Below, in pieces: positions 48,111 through 61,990 of a stretch of DNA of 64,000 bases. This DNA comes from Atherix ibis (lineage: Eukaryota > Arthropoda > Insecta > Diptera > Athericidae), in assembly GCA_958298945.1 (NCBI GenBank), contig OY282609.1:40190954-40254953 (forward strand), written 5' to 3'. Position 1 is the stretch's first letter. Each line of letters opens with the position of its first letter. The notes under the pieces are model-generated. The model did no database searches. It was not told the origin of the DNA and was given only the letters and a program-made list of their open reading frames with translations. The translations under genes and the position numbers were made by a program.

Positions 48111-51100
48111 ATTTTCAGTAGAAATTTTTAGTAGAAATTTTCAGGAGAAATTGTCAGTAGAAATTTACAGTAGACATTTTTAGTAGAAATTTTGAGTAGC
48201 GGTTTCCAGTAGAAATTTCAGTAGAAAATTTCAGTAGAAATTATCAACAAAAATTTTCATTAGAAATTTTTAGTAGAAATTTTCAGTAGAAATTTTCAGT
48301 AGAAATTTTCTGTACAAATTGTCAGTAGAAATTATCAACAAAAATTTTCATTAGAAATTTTCAGTAGAAATTTTCAGTAGAAATTTTCAGTAGAAATTTT
48401 CAGTACAAATTTTCAGTAGAAATTTTCGGTAGAAATTTTCAGTAGAAATTTTCGGTAGAAATTTTCGGTAGAAATTTTCAGTAGAAATTTTCAGTAGAAA
48501 TTTTCAGTAGAAATTTTCAGTAGAAATTTTCAGTGGAAATTTTCAGTAGAAATCTTAAGTAGAAATCTTAAGTAGAAATTTTCAGTAGAAATTTTCAGTA
48601 GAAATTTTCAGTAGAAATTTTCAGTAGAAATTTTCAGTAAATATTTTCAGTAAATATTTTCAGTAAAAATTTACAGTAGACAATTTTAGGAGAAATTTTG
48701 AGTAGCGGTTTCCAGTAGAAATTTCAGTAGAAAATTTCAGTAGAAATCATCAACAAAAATTTTCATTAGAAATTTTTAGTAGAAATTTTCAGTAGAAATT
48801 TTCAGTAGAAATTTTCATTATAAATTTTCAGTAGAATTTTTCAGGAGAAATTTTTAGTAGAAATTTTCAGTAGAAATTTTCAGTAGAAATTTTCAGTAGA
48901 AATTTTCAGTAGAAATTTTCATTAGAAATTTTCAGTAGAAATTTTCAGTAGAAATTTTCAGTAGAAATTTTCAGTAGAAATTTTCATTATAAATTTTCAT
49001 TATAAATTTTCAGTAGAAATTTTCAGGAGAAATTTTCAGGAGAAATTTTCAGTAGAAATTTTCAGCAAATATTTTCAGTAAATATTTTCAATAGAAATTT
49101 ACAGTAGACATTTTTAGTAGAAATTTTGTGTAGCGGTTTCCAGTAGAAATTTTTAGTATAAATTATCAACAAAAATTTTCATTAGAAATTTTTAGTAGAA
49201 ATTTTCAGTAGAAATTTTCAGTAGAAATTTTCATTATAAATTTTCAGTAGAAATTTTCAGGAGAAATTTTCAGTAGAAATTTTCAGGAAAAATTTTCAGT
49301 AGATATTTTCAGTAGAAATGCTCAGTAGAAAATTTCAGTAGAAATTTTCAGTAGAAAATTTCAGTAGAAATTTTCAGTAGAAATTTTCAGTAGAAATTTT
49401 CAGTAGAAATTTTCAGTAGAAATTTTCAGTAGAAATTTTCAGTAGAAAATTTCAGTGGAAATCTTCAGTAGAAATTTTCAGTAGAAATTTTCAGTAGAAA
49501 TTTTCAGAGAAATATATAGTAAAATTTGTATCTTAAATACAAATTTTCAGTAGAAATTTTCAGTAGAAATGTCAGTAGACATTTTCAGTACAAATTTTCG
49601 GTAGAATGTTTCAGTGTGAATTATCAGTAGAAATGTTCAGCATAAATTTTTAGTGGACATTTTCAGCAGAAATTTTCAGTAGAAATTTTTAGTAGAAATT
49701 TTTCAGCAGATATTTTCAGTAGAATTTTTCAGTAGAACCAGTAAGTAGAAATTTTCAGTAGAAATATTCAGTCGAAATTTTCAGAGAAATTTTGCGTAGA
49801 AATCTTAAGTAGAAATTTTCAGTAGAAATTTTCAGTAGAAATTTTTAGTAGAAATTTTCAGTAGAAATTTTCAGTAGAAAATTTCAGTGGAAATCTTCCG
49901 TAGAAATTTTCAGTAGAAATTTTCAGTAGAAATTTTCAGTAGAAATTTTCAGTAAAAATTTTCAGTAGAAATTTTCAGTAGAAATTTTCAGTAGAAATTT
50001 GCAATAGAAATTTTAAGTAGAATTTTTCAGTAGAAATAGTAAGTAGAAATTTTCAGTAGGAATTTTCAGAATAATTTTCAGTAGAAATTTTCAATAGAAA
50101 TTTACAATAGAATTTTTCAGTAGAAATAGTTAGTAGAAATTTTCAAAAAAATTTTTAGTGGAAATTTTCTTTAGAAATTTTGAGTAGAAAGTTTCAGTAG
50201 AAATTTTCAGTAGAAATTTGCAATAGAAATTTTCAGTAGAATTTTTCAGTAGAATTAGTTAGTAGAAATTTTCAGTAGGAATTTTCAGAATAATTTTCAG
50301 TAGAAATTTTCAGTACAAATTTTCAGTAGAAATTTTCAGTGGAAATTTTCAGTAGAAATATTCAGTCGAAATTTTCAGAGAAATTTTGAGTAGAAATCTT
50401 AAGTAGAAATTGTCAGTAGAAATTTTCAGTAGAAATTTTTAGTAGAAATTTTCAGGAGAAATTGTCAGTAGAAATTTACAGTAGACATTTTTAGTAGAAA
50501 TTTTGAGTAGCGGTTTCCAGTAGAAATTTCAGTAGAAAATTTCAGTAGAAATTATCAACAAAAATTTTCATTAGAAATTTTTAGTAGAAATTTTCAGTAG
50601 AAATTTTCAGTAGAAATTTTCTGTACAAATTGTCAGTAGAAATTATCAACAAAAATTTTCATTAGAAATTTTCAGTAGAAATTTTCAGTAGAAATTTTCA
50701 GTAGAAATTTTCAGTAGAAATTTTCAGTAGAAATTTTCGGTAGAAATTTTCAGTAGAAATTTTCAGTAGAAATTTTCTGTAGAAATTTTCAGTAGAAATT
50801 TTCAGTTGAAATTTTCAGTAGAAATTTTCAGTAGAAATTTTCAGTAGAAATTTTCAGTAGAAATTTTCAGTAGAAATTTTCAGTAGAAATCTTAAGTAGA
50901 AATCTTAAGTAGAAATTTTCAGTAGAAATTTTCAGTAGAAATTTTCAGTAGAAATTTTCAGTAGAAATTTTCAGTAAATATTTTCAGTAAATATTTTCAG
51001 TAAAAATTTACAGTAGACAATTTTAGGAGAAATTTTGAGTAGCGGTTTCCAGTAGAAATTTCAGTAGAAAATTTCAGTAGAAATCATCAACAAAAATTTT

Positions 51101-54100
51101 CATTAGAAATTTTTAGTAGAAATTTTCAGTAGAAATTTTCATTATAAATTTTCAGTAGAAATTTTCAGGAGAAATTTTTAGTAGAAATTTTCAGTAGAAA
51201 TTTTCAGTAGAAATTTTCAGTAGAAATTTTCAGTAGAAATTTTCATTAGAAATTTTCAGTAGAAATTTTCAGTAGAAATTTTCAGTAGAAATTTTCAGTA
51301 GAAATTTTCATTATAAATTTTCATTATAAATTTTCAGTAGAAATTTTCAGGAGAAATTTTCAGGAGAAATTTTCAGTAGAAATTTTCAGCAAATATTTTC
51401 AGTAAATATTTTCAATAGAAATTTACAGTAGACATTTTTAGTAGAAATTTTGTGTAGCGGTTTCCAGTAGAAATTTTTAGTATAAATTATCAACAAAAAT
51501 TTTCATTAGAAATTTTTAGTAGAAATTTTCAGTAGAAATTTTCAGTAGAAATTTTCATTATAAATTTTCAGTAGAAATTTTCAGGAGAAATTTTCAGGAG
51601 AAATTTTCAGTAGAAATTTTCAGGAAAAATTTTCAGTAGATATTTTCAGTAGAAATGCTCAGTAGAAAATTTCAGTAGAAATTTTCAGTAGAAAATTTCA
51701 GTAGAAATTTTCAGTAGAAATTTTCAGTAGAAATTTTCAGTAGAAATTTTCAGTAGAAATTTTCAGTAGAAATTTTCAGTAGAAAATTTCAGTGGAAATC
51801 TTCAGTAGAAATTTTCAGTAGAAATTTTCAGTAGAAATTTTCAGTAGAAATTTTCAGAGAAATATATAGTAAAATTTGTATCTTAAATACAAATTTTCAG
51901 TAGAAATTTTCAGTAGAAATGTCAGTAGACATTTTCAGTACAAATTTTCGGTAGAATGTTTCAGTGTGAATTATCAGTAGAAATGTTCAGCATAAATTTT
52001 TAGTGGACATTTTCAGCAGAAATTTTCAGTAGAAATTTTTAGTAGAAATTTTTCAGCAGATATTTTCAGTAGAATTTTTCAGTAGAACCAGTAAGTAGAA
52101 ATTTTCAGTAGAAATATTCAGTCAAAATTTTCAGAGAAATTTTGCGTAGAAATCTTAAGTAGAAATTTTCAGTAGAAATTTTCAGTAGAAATTTTTAGTA
52201 GAAATTTTCAGTAGAAATTTTCAGTAGAAAATTTCAGTGGAAATCTTCAGTAGAAATTTTCAGTAGAAATTTTCAGTAGAAATTTTCAGTAGAAATTTTC
52301 AGTAGAAATTTTCAGTAGAAATTTTCAGTAGAAATTTGCAATAGAAATTTTAAGTAGAATTTTTCAGTAGAAATAGTAAGTAGAAATTTTCAGTAGGAAT
52401 TTTCAGAATAATTTTCAGTAGAAATTTTCAGTACAAATTTTCAGTAGAAATTTTCAGTGGAAATTTTCAGTAGAAATATTCAGTCGAAATTTTCAGAGAA
52501 ATTTTGAGTAGAAATCTTAAGTAGAAATTTTCAGTAGAAATTTTCAGTAGAAATTTTTAGTAGAAATTTTCAGGAGAAATTGTCAGTTGAAATTTACAGT
52601 AGACATTTTTAGTAGAAATTTTGAGTAGCGGTTTCCAGTAGAAATTTCAGTAGAAAATTTCAGTAGAAATTATCAACAAAAATTTTCATTAGAAATTTTT
52701 AGTAGAAATTTTCAGTAGAAATTTTCAGTAGAAATTTTCAATAGAAATTTTCTGTAGAAATTTTCAGTAGAAATTATCAACAAAAATTTTCAGTAGAAAT
52801 TTTCAGTAGAAATTTTCAGTAGAAATTTTCAGTAGAAATTTTCAGTAGAAATTTTCGGTAGAAATTTTCAGTAGAAATTTTCAGTAGAAATTTTCGGTAG
52901 AAATTTTCAGTAGATATTTTCAGTAGAAATTTTCAGTAGAAATTTTCAGTAGAAATTTTCAGTAGAAATTTTCAGTAGAAATTTTCAGTAGAAATTTTAA
53001 GTAGAAATCTTAAGTAGAAATTTTCAGTAGAAATTTTCAGTAGAAATTTTCATTATAAATTTTCTGTAGAAATTTTCAGTAGAAATTATCAACAAAAATT
53101 TTCAGTAGAAATTTTCAGTAGAAATTTTCAGTAGAAATTTTCAGTAGAAATTTTCAGTAGAAATTTTCGGTAGAAATTTTCAGTAGAAATTTTCAGTAGA
53201 AATTTTCGGTAGAAATTTTCAGTAGAAATTTTCAGTAGAAATTTTCGGTAGAAATTTCCAGTAGAAATTTTCAGTAGAAATTTTCAGTAGAAATTTTCAG
53301 TAGAAATTTTCAGTAGAAATTTTCAGTAGAAATTTTCAGTAGAAATCTTAAGTAGAAATCTTAAGTAGAAATTTTCAGTAGAAATTTTCAGTAGAAATTT
53401 TCAGTAGAAATTTTCAGTAGAAATTTTCAGTAAATATTTTCAGTAAATATTTTCAGTAAAAATTTACAGTAGACAATTTTAGGAGAAATTTTGAGTAGCG
53501 GTTTCCAGTAGAAATTTCAGTAGAAAATTTCAGTAGAAATCATCAACAAAAATTTTCATTAGAAATTTTTAGTAGAAATTTTCAGTAGAAATTTTCAGTA
53601 GAAATTTTCATTATAAATTTTCAGTAGAAATTTTCAGGAGAAATTTTTAGTAGAAATTTTCAGTAGAAATTTTCAGTAGAAATTTTCAGTAGAAATTTTC
53701 AGTAGAAATTTTCATTAGAAATTTTCAGTAGAAATTTTCAGTAGAAATTTTCAGTAGAAATTTTCAGTAAAAATTTTCATTATAAATTTTCATTATAAAT
53801 TTTCAGTAGAAATTTTCAGGAGAAATTTTCAGGAGAAATTTTCAGTAGAAATTTTCAGCAAATATTTTCAGTAAATATTTTCAATAGAAATTTACAGTAG
53901 ACATTTTTAGTAGAAATTTTGTGTAGCGGTTTCCAGTAGAAATTTTTAGTATAAATTATCAACAAAAATTTTCATTAGAAATTTTTAGTAGAAATTTTCA
54001 GTAGAAATTTTCAGTAGAAATTTTCATTATAAATTTTCAGTAGAAATTTTCAGGAGAAATTTTCAGGAGAAATTTTCAGTAGAAATTTTCAGGAAAAATT

Positions 54101-57100
54101 TTCAGTAGATATTTTCAGTAGAAATGCTCAGTAGAAAATTTCAGTAGAAATTTTCAGTAGAAAATTTCAGTAGAAATTTTCAGTAGAAATTTTCAGTAGA
54201 AATTTTCAGTAGAAATTTTCAGTAGAAATTTTCAGTAGAAATTTTCAGTAGAAATTTTCAGTAGAAAATTTCAGTGGAAATCTTCAGTAGAAATTTTCAG
54301 TAGAAATTTTCAGTAGAAATTTTCAGAGAAATATATAGTAAAATTTGTATCTTAAATACAAATTTTCAGTAGAAATTTTCAGTAGAAATGTCAGTAGACA
54401 TTTTCAGTACAAATTTTCGGTAGAATGTTTCAGTGTGAATTATCAGTAGAAATGTTCAGCATAAATTTTTAGTGGACATTTTCAGCAGAAATTTTCAGTA
54501 GAAATTTTTAGTAGAAATTTTTCAGCAGATATTTTCAGTAGAATTTTTCAGTAGAACCAGTAAGTAGAAATTTTCAGTAGAAATATTCAGTCGAAATTTT
54601 CAGAGAAATTTTGCGTAGAAATCTTAAGTAGAAATTTTCAGTAGAAATTTTCAGTAGAAATTTTTAGTAGAAATTTTCAGTAGAAATTTTCAGTAGAAAA
54701 TTTCAGTGGAAATCTTCAGTAGAAATTTTCAGTAGAAATTTTCAGTAGAAATTTTCAGTAGAAATTTTCAGTAGAAATTTTCAGTAGAAATTTTCAGTAG
54801 AAATTTTCAGTAGAAATTTGCAATAGAAATTTTAAGTAGAATTTTTCAGTAGAAATAGTAAGTAGAAATTTTCAGTAGGAATTTTCAGAATAATTTTCAG
54901 TAGAAATTTTCAGTAGAAATTTTCAGTAGAAATTTTCAGTGGAAATTTTCAGTAGAAATATTCAGTCGAAATTTTCAGTAGAAATTTTTAGTAGAAATTT
55001 TCAGGAGAAATTGTCAGTTGAAATTTACAGTAGACATTTTTAGTAGAAATTTTGAGTAGCGGTTTCCAGTAGAAATTTCAGTAGAAAATTTCAGTAGAAA
55101 TTATCAACAAAAATTTTCATTAGAAATTTTTAGTAGAAATTTTCAGTAGAAATTTTCAGTAGAAATTTTCAGTAGAAATTTTCAATAGAAATTTTCTGTA
55201 GAAATTTTCAGTAGAAATTATCAACAAAAATTTTCATGTAGAAATTTTCAGTAGAAATTTTCAGTAGAAATTTTCAGTAGAAATTTTCAGTAGAAATTTT
55301 CAGTAGAAATTTTCAGTAGAAATTTTCGGTAGAAATTTTCAGTAGAAATTTTCAGTAGAAATTTTCAGTAGAAATTTTCAGTAGAAATTTTCAGTAGAAA
55401 TTTTCGGTAGAAATTTTCAGTAGATATTTTCATTATAAATTTTCAGTAGAAATTTTCAGTAGAAATTTTCAGTAGAAATTTTCAGTAGAAATTTTCAGTA
55501 CAAATTTTAAGTAGAAATCTTAAGTAGAAATTTTCAGTAGAAATTTTCAGTAGAAATTTTCAGTAGAAATTTTCAGTAGAAATTTTCAGTAGAAATTTTC
55601 AGTAAATATTTTCAGTAAATATTTTCAGTAAAAATTTACAGTAAAAATTTACAGTAGACAATTTTAGGAGAAATTTTGAGTAGCGGTTTCCAGTAGAAAT
55701 TTCAGTAGAAAATTTCAGTAGAAATCATCAACAAAAATTTCCATTAGAATTTTTTAGTAGAAATTTTCAGTAGAAATTTTCAGTAGAAATTTTCATTATA
55801 AATTTTCAGTAGAAATTTTCAGTAGAAATTTTCAGGAGAAATTTTCAGTAGAAATTTTCAGTAGAAATTTTCAGTAGATATTTTCAGTAGAAATGCTCAG
55901 TAGAAAATTTCAGTAGAAATTTTCAGTAGAAAATTTCAGTAGAAATTTTCAGTAGAAAATTTCAGTAGAAATTTTCAGTAGAAAATTTCAGTAGAAATTT
56001 TCAGTAGAAATTTTCAGTAGAAATTTTCAGTAGAAATTTTCAGTAGAAATTTTCAGTAGAAATTTTCATTATAAATTTTCAGTAGAAATTTTCAGTAGAA
56101 ATTTTCAGGAGAAATTTTCAGGAGAAATTTTCAGTAGAAATTTTCAGCAAATATTTTCAGTAAATATTTTCAATAGAAATTTACAGTAGACATTTTTAGT
56201 AGAAATTTTGTGTAGCGGTTTCCAGTAGGAATTTTCAGTAGAAATTATCAACAAAAATTTTCATTAGAAATTTTTAGTAGAAATTTTCAGTAGAAATTTT
56301 CAGTAGAAATTTTCAGTAGAAATTTTCAGTAGAAATTTTCGGTAGAAATTTTCAGTAGAAATTTTCAGTAGAAATTTTCGGTAGAAATTTTCAGTAGAAA
56401 TTTTCAGTAGAAATTTTCAGTAGAAATTTTCAGTAGAAATTTTCAGTAGAAATTTTCAGTAGAAATCTTAAGTAGAAATCTTAAGTAGAAATTTTCAGTA
56501 GAAATTTTCAGTAGAAATTTTCAGTAGAAATTTTCAGTAGAAATTTTCAGTAGAAATTTTCAGTAGAAATTTTCAGTAAATATTTTCAGTAAATATTTTC
56601 AGTAAAAATTTACAGTAGACAATTTTAGGAAAAATTTTGAGTAGCGATTTCCAGTAGAAATTTCAGTAGAAATCATCAACAAAAATTTTCATTAGAAATT
56701 TTTAGTAGAAATTTTCAGTAGAAATTTTCAGTAGAAACTTTCATTATAAATTTTCAGTAGAAATTTTCAGGAGAAATTTTTAGTAGAAATTTTCAGTAGA
56801 AATTTTCAGTAGAAATTTTCAGTAGAAATTTTCAGTAGAAATTTTCAGTAGAAATTTTCAGTAGAAATTTTCAGTAGAAATTTTCAGTAGAAATTTTCAG
56901 TAGAAATTTTCATTATAAATTTTCATTATAAATTTTCAGTAGAAATTTTCAGGAGAAATTTTCAGGAGAAATTTTCAGTAGAAATTTTCAGCAAATATTT
57001 TCAGTAAATATTTTCAATAGAAATTTACAGTAGACATTTTTAGTAGAAATTTTGTGTAGCGGTTTCCAGTAGAAATTTTTAGTATAAATTATCAACAAAA

Positions 57101-60100
57101 ATTTTCATTAGAAATTTTTAGTAGAAATTTTCAGTAGAAATTTTCAGTAGAAATTTTCATTATAAATTTTCAGTAGAAATTTTCAGGAGAAATTTTCAGG
57201 AGAAATTTTCAGTAGAAATTTTCAGGAAAAATTTTCAGTAAATATTTTCAGTAGAAATGCTCAGTAGAAAATTTCAGTAGAAATTTTCAGTAGAAAATTT
57301 CAGTAGAAATTTTCAGTAGAAATTTTCAGTAGAAATTTTCAGTAGAAATTTTCAGTAGAAATTTTCAGTAGAAATTTTCAGTAGAAAATTTCAGTGGAAA
57401 TCTTCAGTAGAAATTTTCAGTAGAAATTTTCAGTAGAAATTTTCAGAGAAATATATAGTAAAATTTGTATCTTAAATACAAATTTTCAGTAGAAATTTTC
57501 AGTAGAAATGTCAGTAGACATTTTCAGTACAAATTTTCGGTAGAATGTTTCAGTGTGAATTATCAGTAGAAATGTTCAGCATAAATTTTTAGTGGACATT
57601 TTCAGCAGAAATTTTCAGTAGAAATTTTTAGTAGAAATTTTTCAGCAGATATTTTCAGTAGAATTTTTCAGTACAACCAGTAAGTAGAAATTTTCAGAAA
57701 AATGTTTAGTAGAAATTTTCAGTAGAAATTTTCGGCAGAAATTTTCAGTAGAAATTATCAATAGAAATTTTCAGTAGAAATTTTCAGTAGAAATTTTCAG
57801 TAGAAATTTTCAGTAGAAAATTTCAGTGGAAATCTTCAGTAGAAATTTTCAGTAGAAATTTTCAGTAGAAATTTTCAGTAGAAATTTTCAGTAGAAATTT
57901 TCAGTAGAAATTTTCAGTAGAAATTTGCAATAGAAATTTTAAGTAGAATTTTTCAGTAGAAATAGTAAGTAGAAATTTTCAGTAGGAATTTTCAGAATAA
58001 TTTTCAGTAGAAATTTTCAGTACAAATTTTCAGTAGAAATTTTCAGTGGAAATTTTCAGTAGAAATATTCAGTCGAAATTTTCAGAGAAATTTTGAGTAG
58101 AAATCTTAAGTAGAAATTTTCAGTAGAAATTTTCAGTAGAAATTTTTAGTAGAAATTTTCAGGAGAAATTGTCAGTTGAAATTTACAGTAGACATTTTTA
58201 GTAGAAATTTTGAGTAGCGGTTTCCAGTAGAAATTTCAGTAGAAAATTTCAGTAGAAATTATCAACAAAAATTTTCATTAGAAATTTTTAGTAGAAATTT
58301 TCAGTAGAAATTTTCAGTAGAAATTTTCAGTAGAAATTTTCTGTAGAAATTTTCAGTAGAAATTATCAACAAAAATTTTCAGTAGAAATTTTCAGTAGAA
58401 ATTTTCAGTAGAAATTTTCAGTAGAAATTTTCAGTAGAAATTTTCAGTAGAAATTTTCGGTAGAAATTTTCAGTAGAAATTTTCAGTAGAAATTTTCGGT
58501 AGAAATTTTCAGTAGAAATTTTCAGTAGAAATTTTCAGTAGAAATTTTCAGTAGAAATTTTCAGTAGAAATTTTCAGTAGAAATTTTCAGTAGAAATTTT
58601 CAGTAGAAATTTTCAGTAGAAATTTTCAGTAGAAATTTTCAGTAGAAATTTTAAGTAGAAATCTTAAGTAGAAATTTTCAGTAGAAATTTTCAGTAGAAA
58701 TTTTCAGTAGAAATTTTCAGTAGAAATTTTCAGTAAATATTTTCAGTAAATATTTTCAGTAAAATTTTACAGTAGACAATTTTAGGAGAAATTTTGAGTA
58801 GCGGTTTCCAGTAGAAATTTCAGTAGAAAATTTCAGTAGAAATCATCAACAAAAATTTCCATTAGAAATTTTTAGTAGAAATTTTCAGTAGAAATTTTCA
58901 GTAGAAATTTTCATTATAAATTTTCAGTAGAAATTTTCAGTAGAAATTTTCAGGAGAAATTTTCAGGAGAAATTTTCAGTAGAAATTTTCAGTAGATATT
59001 TTCAGTAGAAATGCTCAGTAGAAAATTTCAGTAGAAATTTTCAGTAGAAAATTTCAGTAGAAATTTTCAGTAGAAAATTTCAGTAGAAATTTTCAGTAGA
59101 AATTTTCAGTAGAAATTTTCAGTAGAAATTTTCAGTAGAAATTTTCAGGAGAAATTTTCAGGAGAAATTTTCAGGAGAAATTTTCAGTAGAAAATTTCAG
59201 TAGAAATTTTCAGTAGAAATTTTCAGTAGAAATTTTCAGTAGAAATTTTCAGTAGAAATTTTCAGTAGAAATTTTCATTATAAATTTTCAGTAGAAATTT
59301 TCAGGAGAAATTTTCAGGAGAAATTTTCAGGAGAAATTTTCAGGAGAAATTTTCAGTAGAAATTTTCAGCAAATATTTTCAGTAAATATTTTCAATAGAA
59401 ATTTACAGTAGACATTTTTAGTAGAAATTTTGTGTAGCGGTTTCCAGTAGGAATTTTCAGTAGAAATTATCAACAAAAATTTTCATTAGAAATTTTTAGT
59501 AGAAATTTTCAGTAGAAATTTTCAGTAGAAATTTTCATTATAAATTTTCAGTAGAAATTTTCAGGAGAAATTTTCAGGAGAAATTTTCAGTAGAAATTTT
59601 CAGGAAAAATTTTCAGTAGATATTTTCAGTAGAAATGCTCAGTAGAAAATTTCAGTAGAAATTTTCAGTAGAAAATTTCAGTAGAAAAATTTTCAGTAGA
59701 AATTTTCAGTAGAAATTTTCAGTAGAAATTTTCAGTAGAAATTTTCAGTAGAAATTTTCAGTAGAAATTTTCAGTAGAAATTTTCAGTAGAAAATTTCAG
59801 TGGAAATCTTCAGTAGAAATTTTCAGTAGAAATTTTAAGTAGAAATTTTCAGTAGAAATTTTCAGTAGAAATTTTCAGAGAAATATATAGTAAAATTTGT
59901 ATCTTAAATACAAATTTTCAGTAGAAATTTTCAGTAGAAATGTCAGTAGACATTTTCAGTACAAATTTTCGGTAGAATGTTTCAGTGGGAATTATCAGTA
60001 GAAATGTTCAGCATAAATTTTTAGTGGACATTTTCAGCAGAAATTTTCAGTAGAAATTTTTAGTAGAAATTTTTCAGCAGATATTTTCAGTAGAATTTTT

Positions 60101-60300
60101 TAGTCGAACCAGTAAGTAGAAATTGTCAGAAAAATGTTTAGTAGAAATTTTCAGTAGAAATATTCAGTCGAAATTTTCAGAGAAATTTTGAGTAGAAATC
60201 TTAAGTAGAAATTTTCTGTAGAAATTTTCAGTAGAATTTTTAAGTAGAAATTTTCAGTAGAAATTGTCAGTAGAAATTTACAGTAGATATTTTTAGCAGA
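48111..60300 (+). repeat. Zone 7b: serial HOR copies of ~2.3-3.1 kb
   Basis: Successive copies carry up to three GCGGTTTCC blocks and one hairpin element. Hairpin-to-hairpin distances are 2,196 (47,325 to 49,521), 2,350 (to 51,871), 2,469 (to 54,340), 3,120 (to 57,460) and 2,432 (to 59,892). GAACCAGTAAG at 49,735 and 52,085 gives 2,350. Between neighbouring anchors the shift changes by multiples of 13 (for example 2,311, 2,324, 2,337, 2,350), so copies differ by whole monomers. Near 55-56 kb a rearranged copy has extra GAAAATTTC monomers and lacks a hairpin. Confidence 0.82.
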
Positions 60301-61639
60301 AATTTTGAATAGCGGTTTCCAGTAGAAATTTCAGTAGAAAATTTCAGTAGAAATTATCAACAAAAATTTTCATTAGAAATTTTTAGTAGAACTTTTCAGT
60401 AGAAATTTTCAGTTGAAATTTTCAGTAGAAATATTCAGTAGAAATTATCAACAAAAATTTTCGGTTGAAATTATCAATAGAAATTTCAGGAGAAATTTTC
60501 AATAGAAATTTTCATTAGAAATCTTAAGTAGAAATTTTCAGTAGAAATTTGCAATAGAAATTTTCAGTAGAATTTTTCAGTAGAAATAGTTAGTAGAAAT
60601 TTCCAGTAGGAATTTTCAAAATAATTTTCAGTAGAAATTTTCAGTACAAATTTTCAGTAGAAATTTTCAGTGGTAATTTTCAGTGGAAATTTTCAGTAGA
60701 AATATTCTGTCGAAATTTTCAGAGAAATTTTGCGTAGAAATCTTAAGTAGAAATTTTCAGTAGAAATTTTCAGTAGAAATTTACAGTAGACATTTTTAGT
60801 AGAAATTTTGTGTAGCGGTTTCCAGTAGAAATTTCAGTAGAAAATTTCAGTAGAAATTATCAACAAAAATTTTCATTAGAAATTTTTAGTAGAAATTTTC
60901 AGTAGAAATTTTCAGTAGAAATTTTCAGTAGAAATTTTCAGTAGAAATTTTCAGCAAATATTTTCAGTAAATTTTTTCAATAGAAATTTACAGTAGACAT
61001 TTTTAATAGAAATTTTGTGTAGCGGTTTCCAGTAGAAATTTTCAGTAGAAATTTTCAGTAGAAATTTTTAGTAAAAATTTCCAGCAGAAATTTTCAGTAG
61101 AATCTTTCAGCAAATATTTTCAGTAAATTTGTTCAATAGAAATTTACAGTAGACATTTTTAATAGAAATTTTGTGTAGCGGTTTCCAGTAGAAATTTTCA
61201 GTAGAAATTATCAACAAAAATTTTCATTAGAAATTTTTAGTAGAAATTTTCAGTAGAAATTTTCATTATAAATTTTCAGTAGAAATTTTCAGGAGAAATT
61301 TTCAATAGAAATTTTCAGGAGAAATTTTCAGTAGAAATTTTCAGGAGAAATTTTCAGTAGATATTTTCAGTAGAAATGCTCGGTAGAAAATTTCAGTAAA
61401 AATTTTCAGTAGAAATTTTCAGTAGAAATTTCCAGTAGAAATTTTCAGTAGAAATTTTCAGTAGAAAATTTCAGTAGAAATGTCTGTAGACATTTTCAGT
61501 ACAAATTCTCGGTAGAATGTTTCAATGGGAATTATCAGTAGAAATTTTCAGTAGAAATTTTCAGTAGAAATTTTCAGCAGAAATTTTCAGTAGAAATCTT
61601 AAGTAGAAATTTTCAGTAGAAATTTTTAGTAGAAATTTT

Positions 61640-61990
61640 CAGTAGAAATTTTCAGTAGAAATTTTCAGTAGAAATTTTCAGTAGAAATTTTCAGTAGAAA
61701 TTTTCAGTAGAAATTTTCAGTAGAAATTTTCAGTAGAAATTTTCAGTAGAAATTTTCAGTAGAAATTTTCAGTAGAAATTTTCAGTAGAAATTTTCAGTA
61801 GAAATTTTCAGTAGAAATTTTCAGTAGAAATTTTCAGTAGAAATTTTCAGTAGAAATTTTCAGTAGAAATTTTCAGTAGAAATTTTCAGTAGAAATTTTC
61901 AGTAGAAATTTTCAGTAGAAATTTTCAGTAGAAATTTTCAGTAGAAATTTTCAGTAGAAATTTTCAGTAGAAATTTTCAGTAGAAATTTT
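61640..61990 (+). repeat. Pure tract H6: 27 perfect monomers
   Basis: Twenty-seven consecutive perfect monomers (351 bp) between a TAGTAGAAATTTT monomer and CAGTAAATATTTT. The same right-hand boundary (CAGTAAATATTTTC, then TTTACAGTAGACAATTTTAG) follows only about five consensus monomers in the copies near 48.63, 50.97 and 53.43 kb, so this tract is a local length increase within the right HOR family. Confidence 0.9.
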
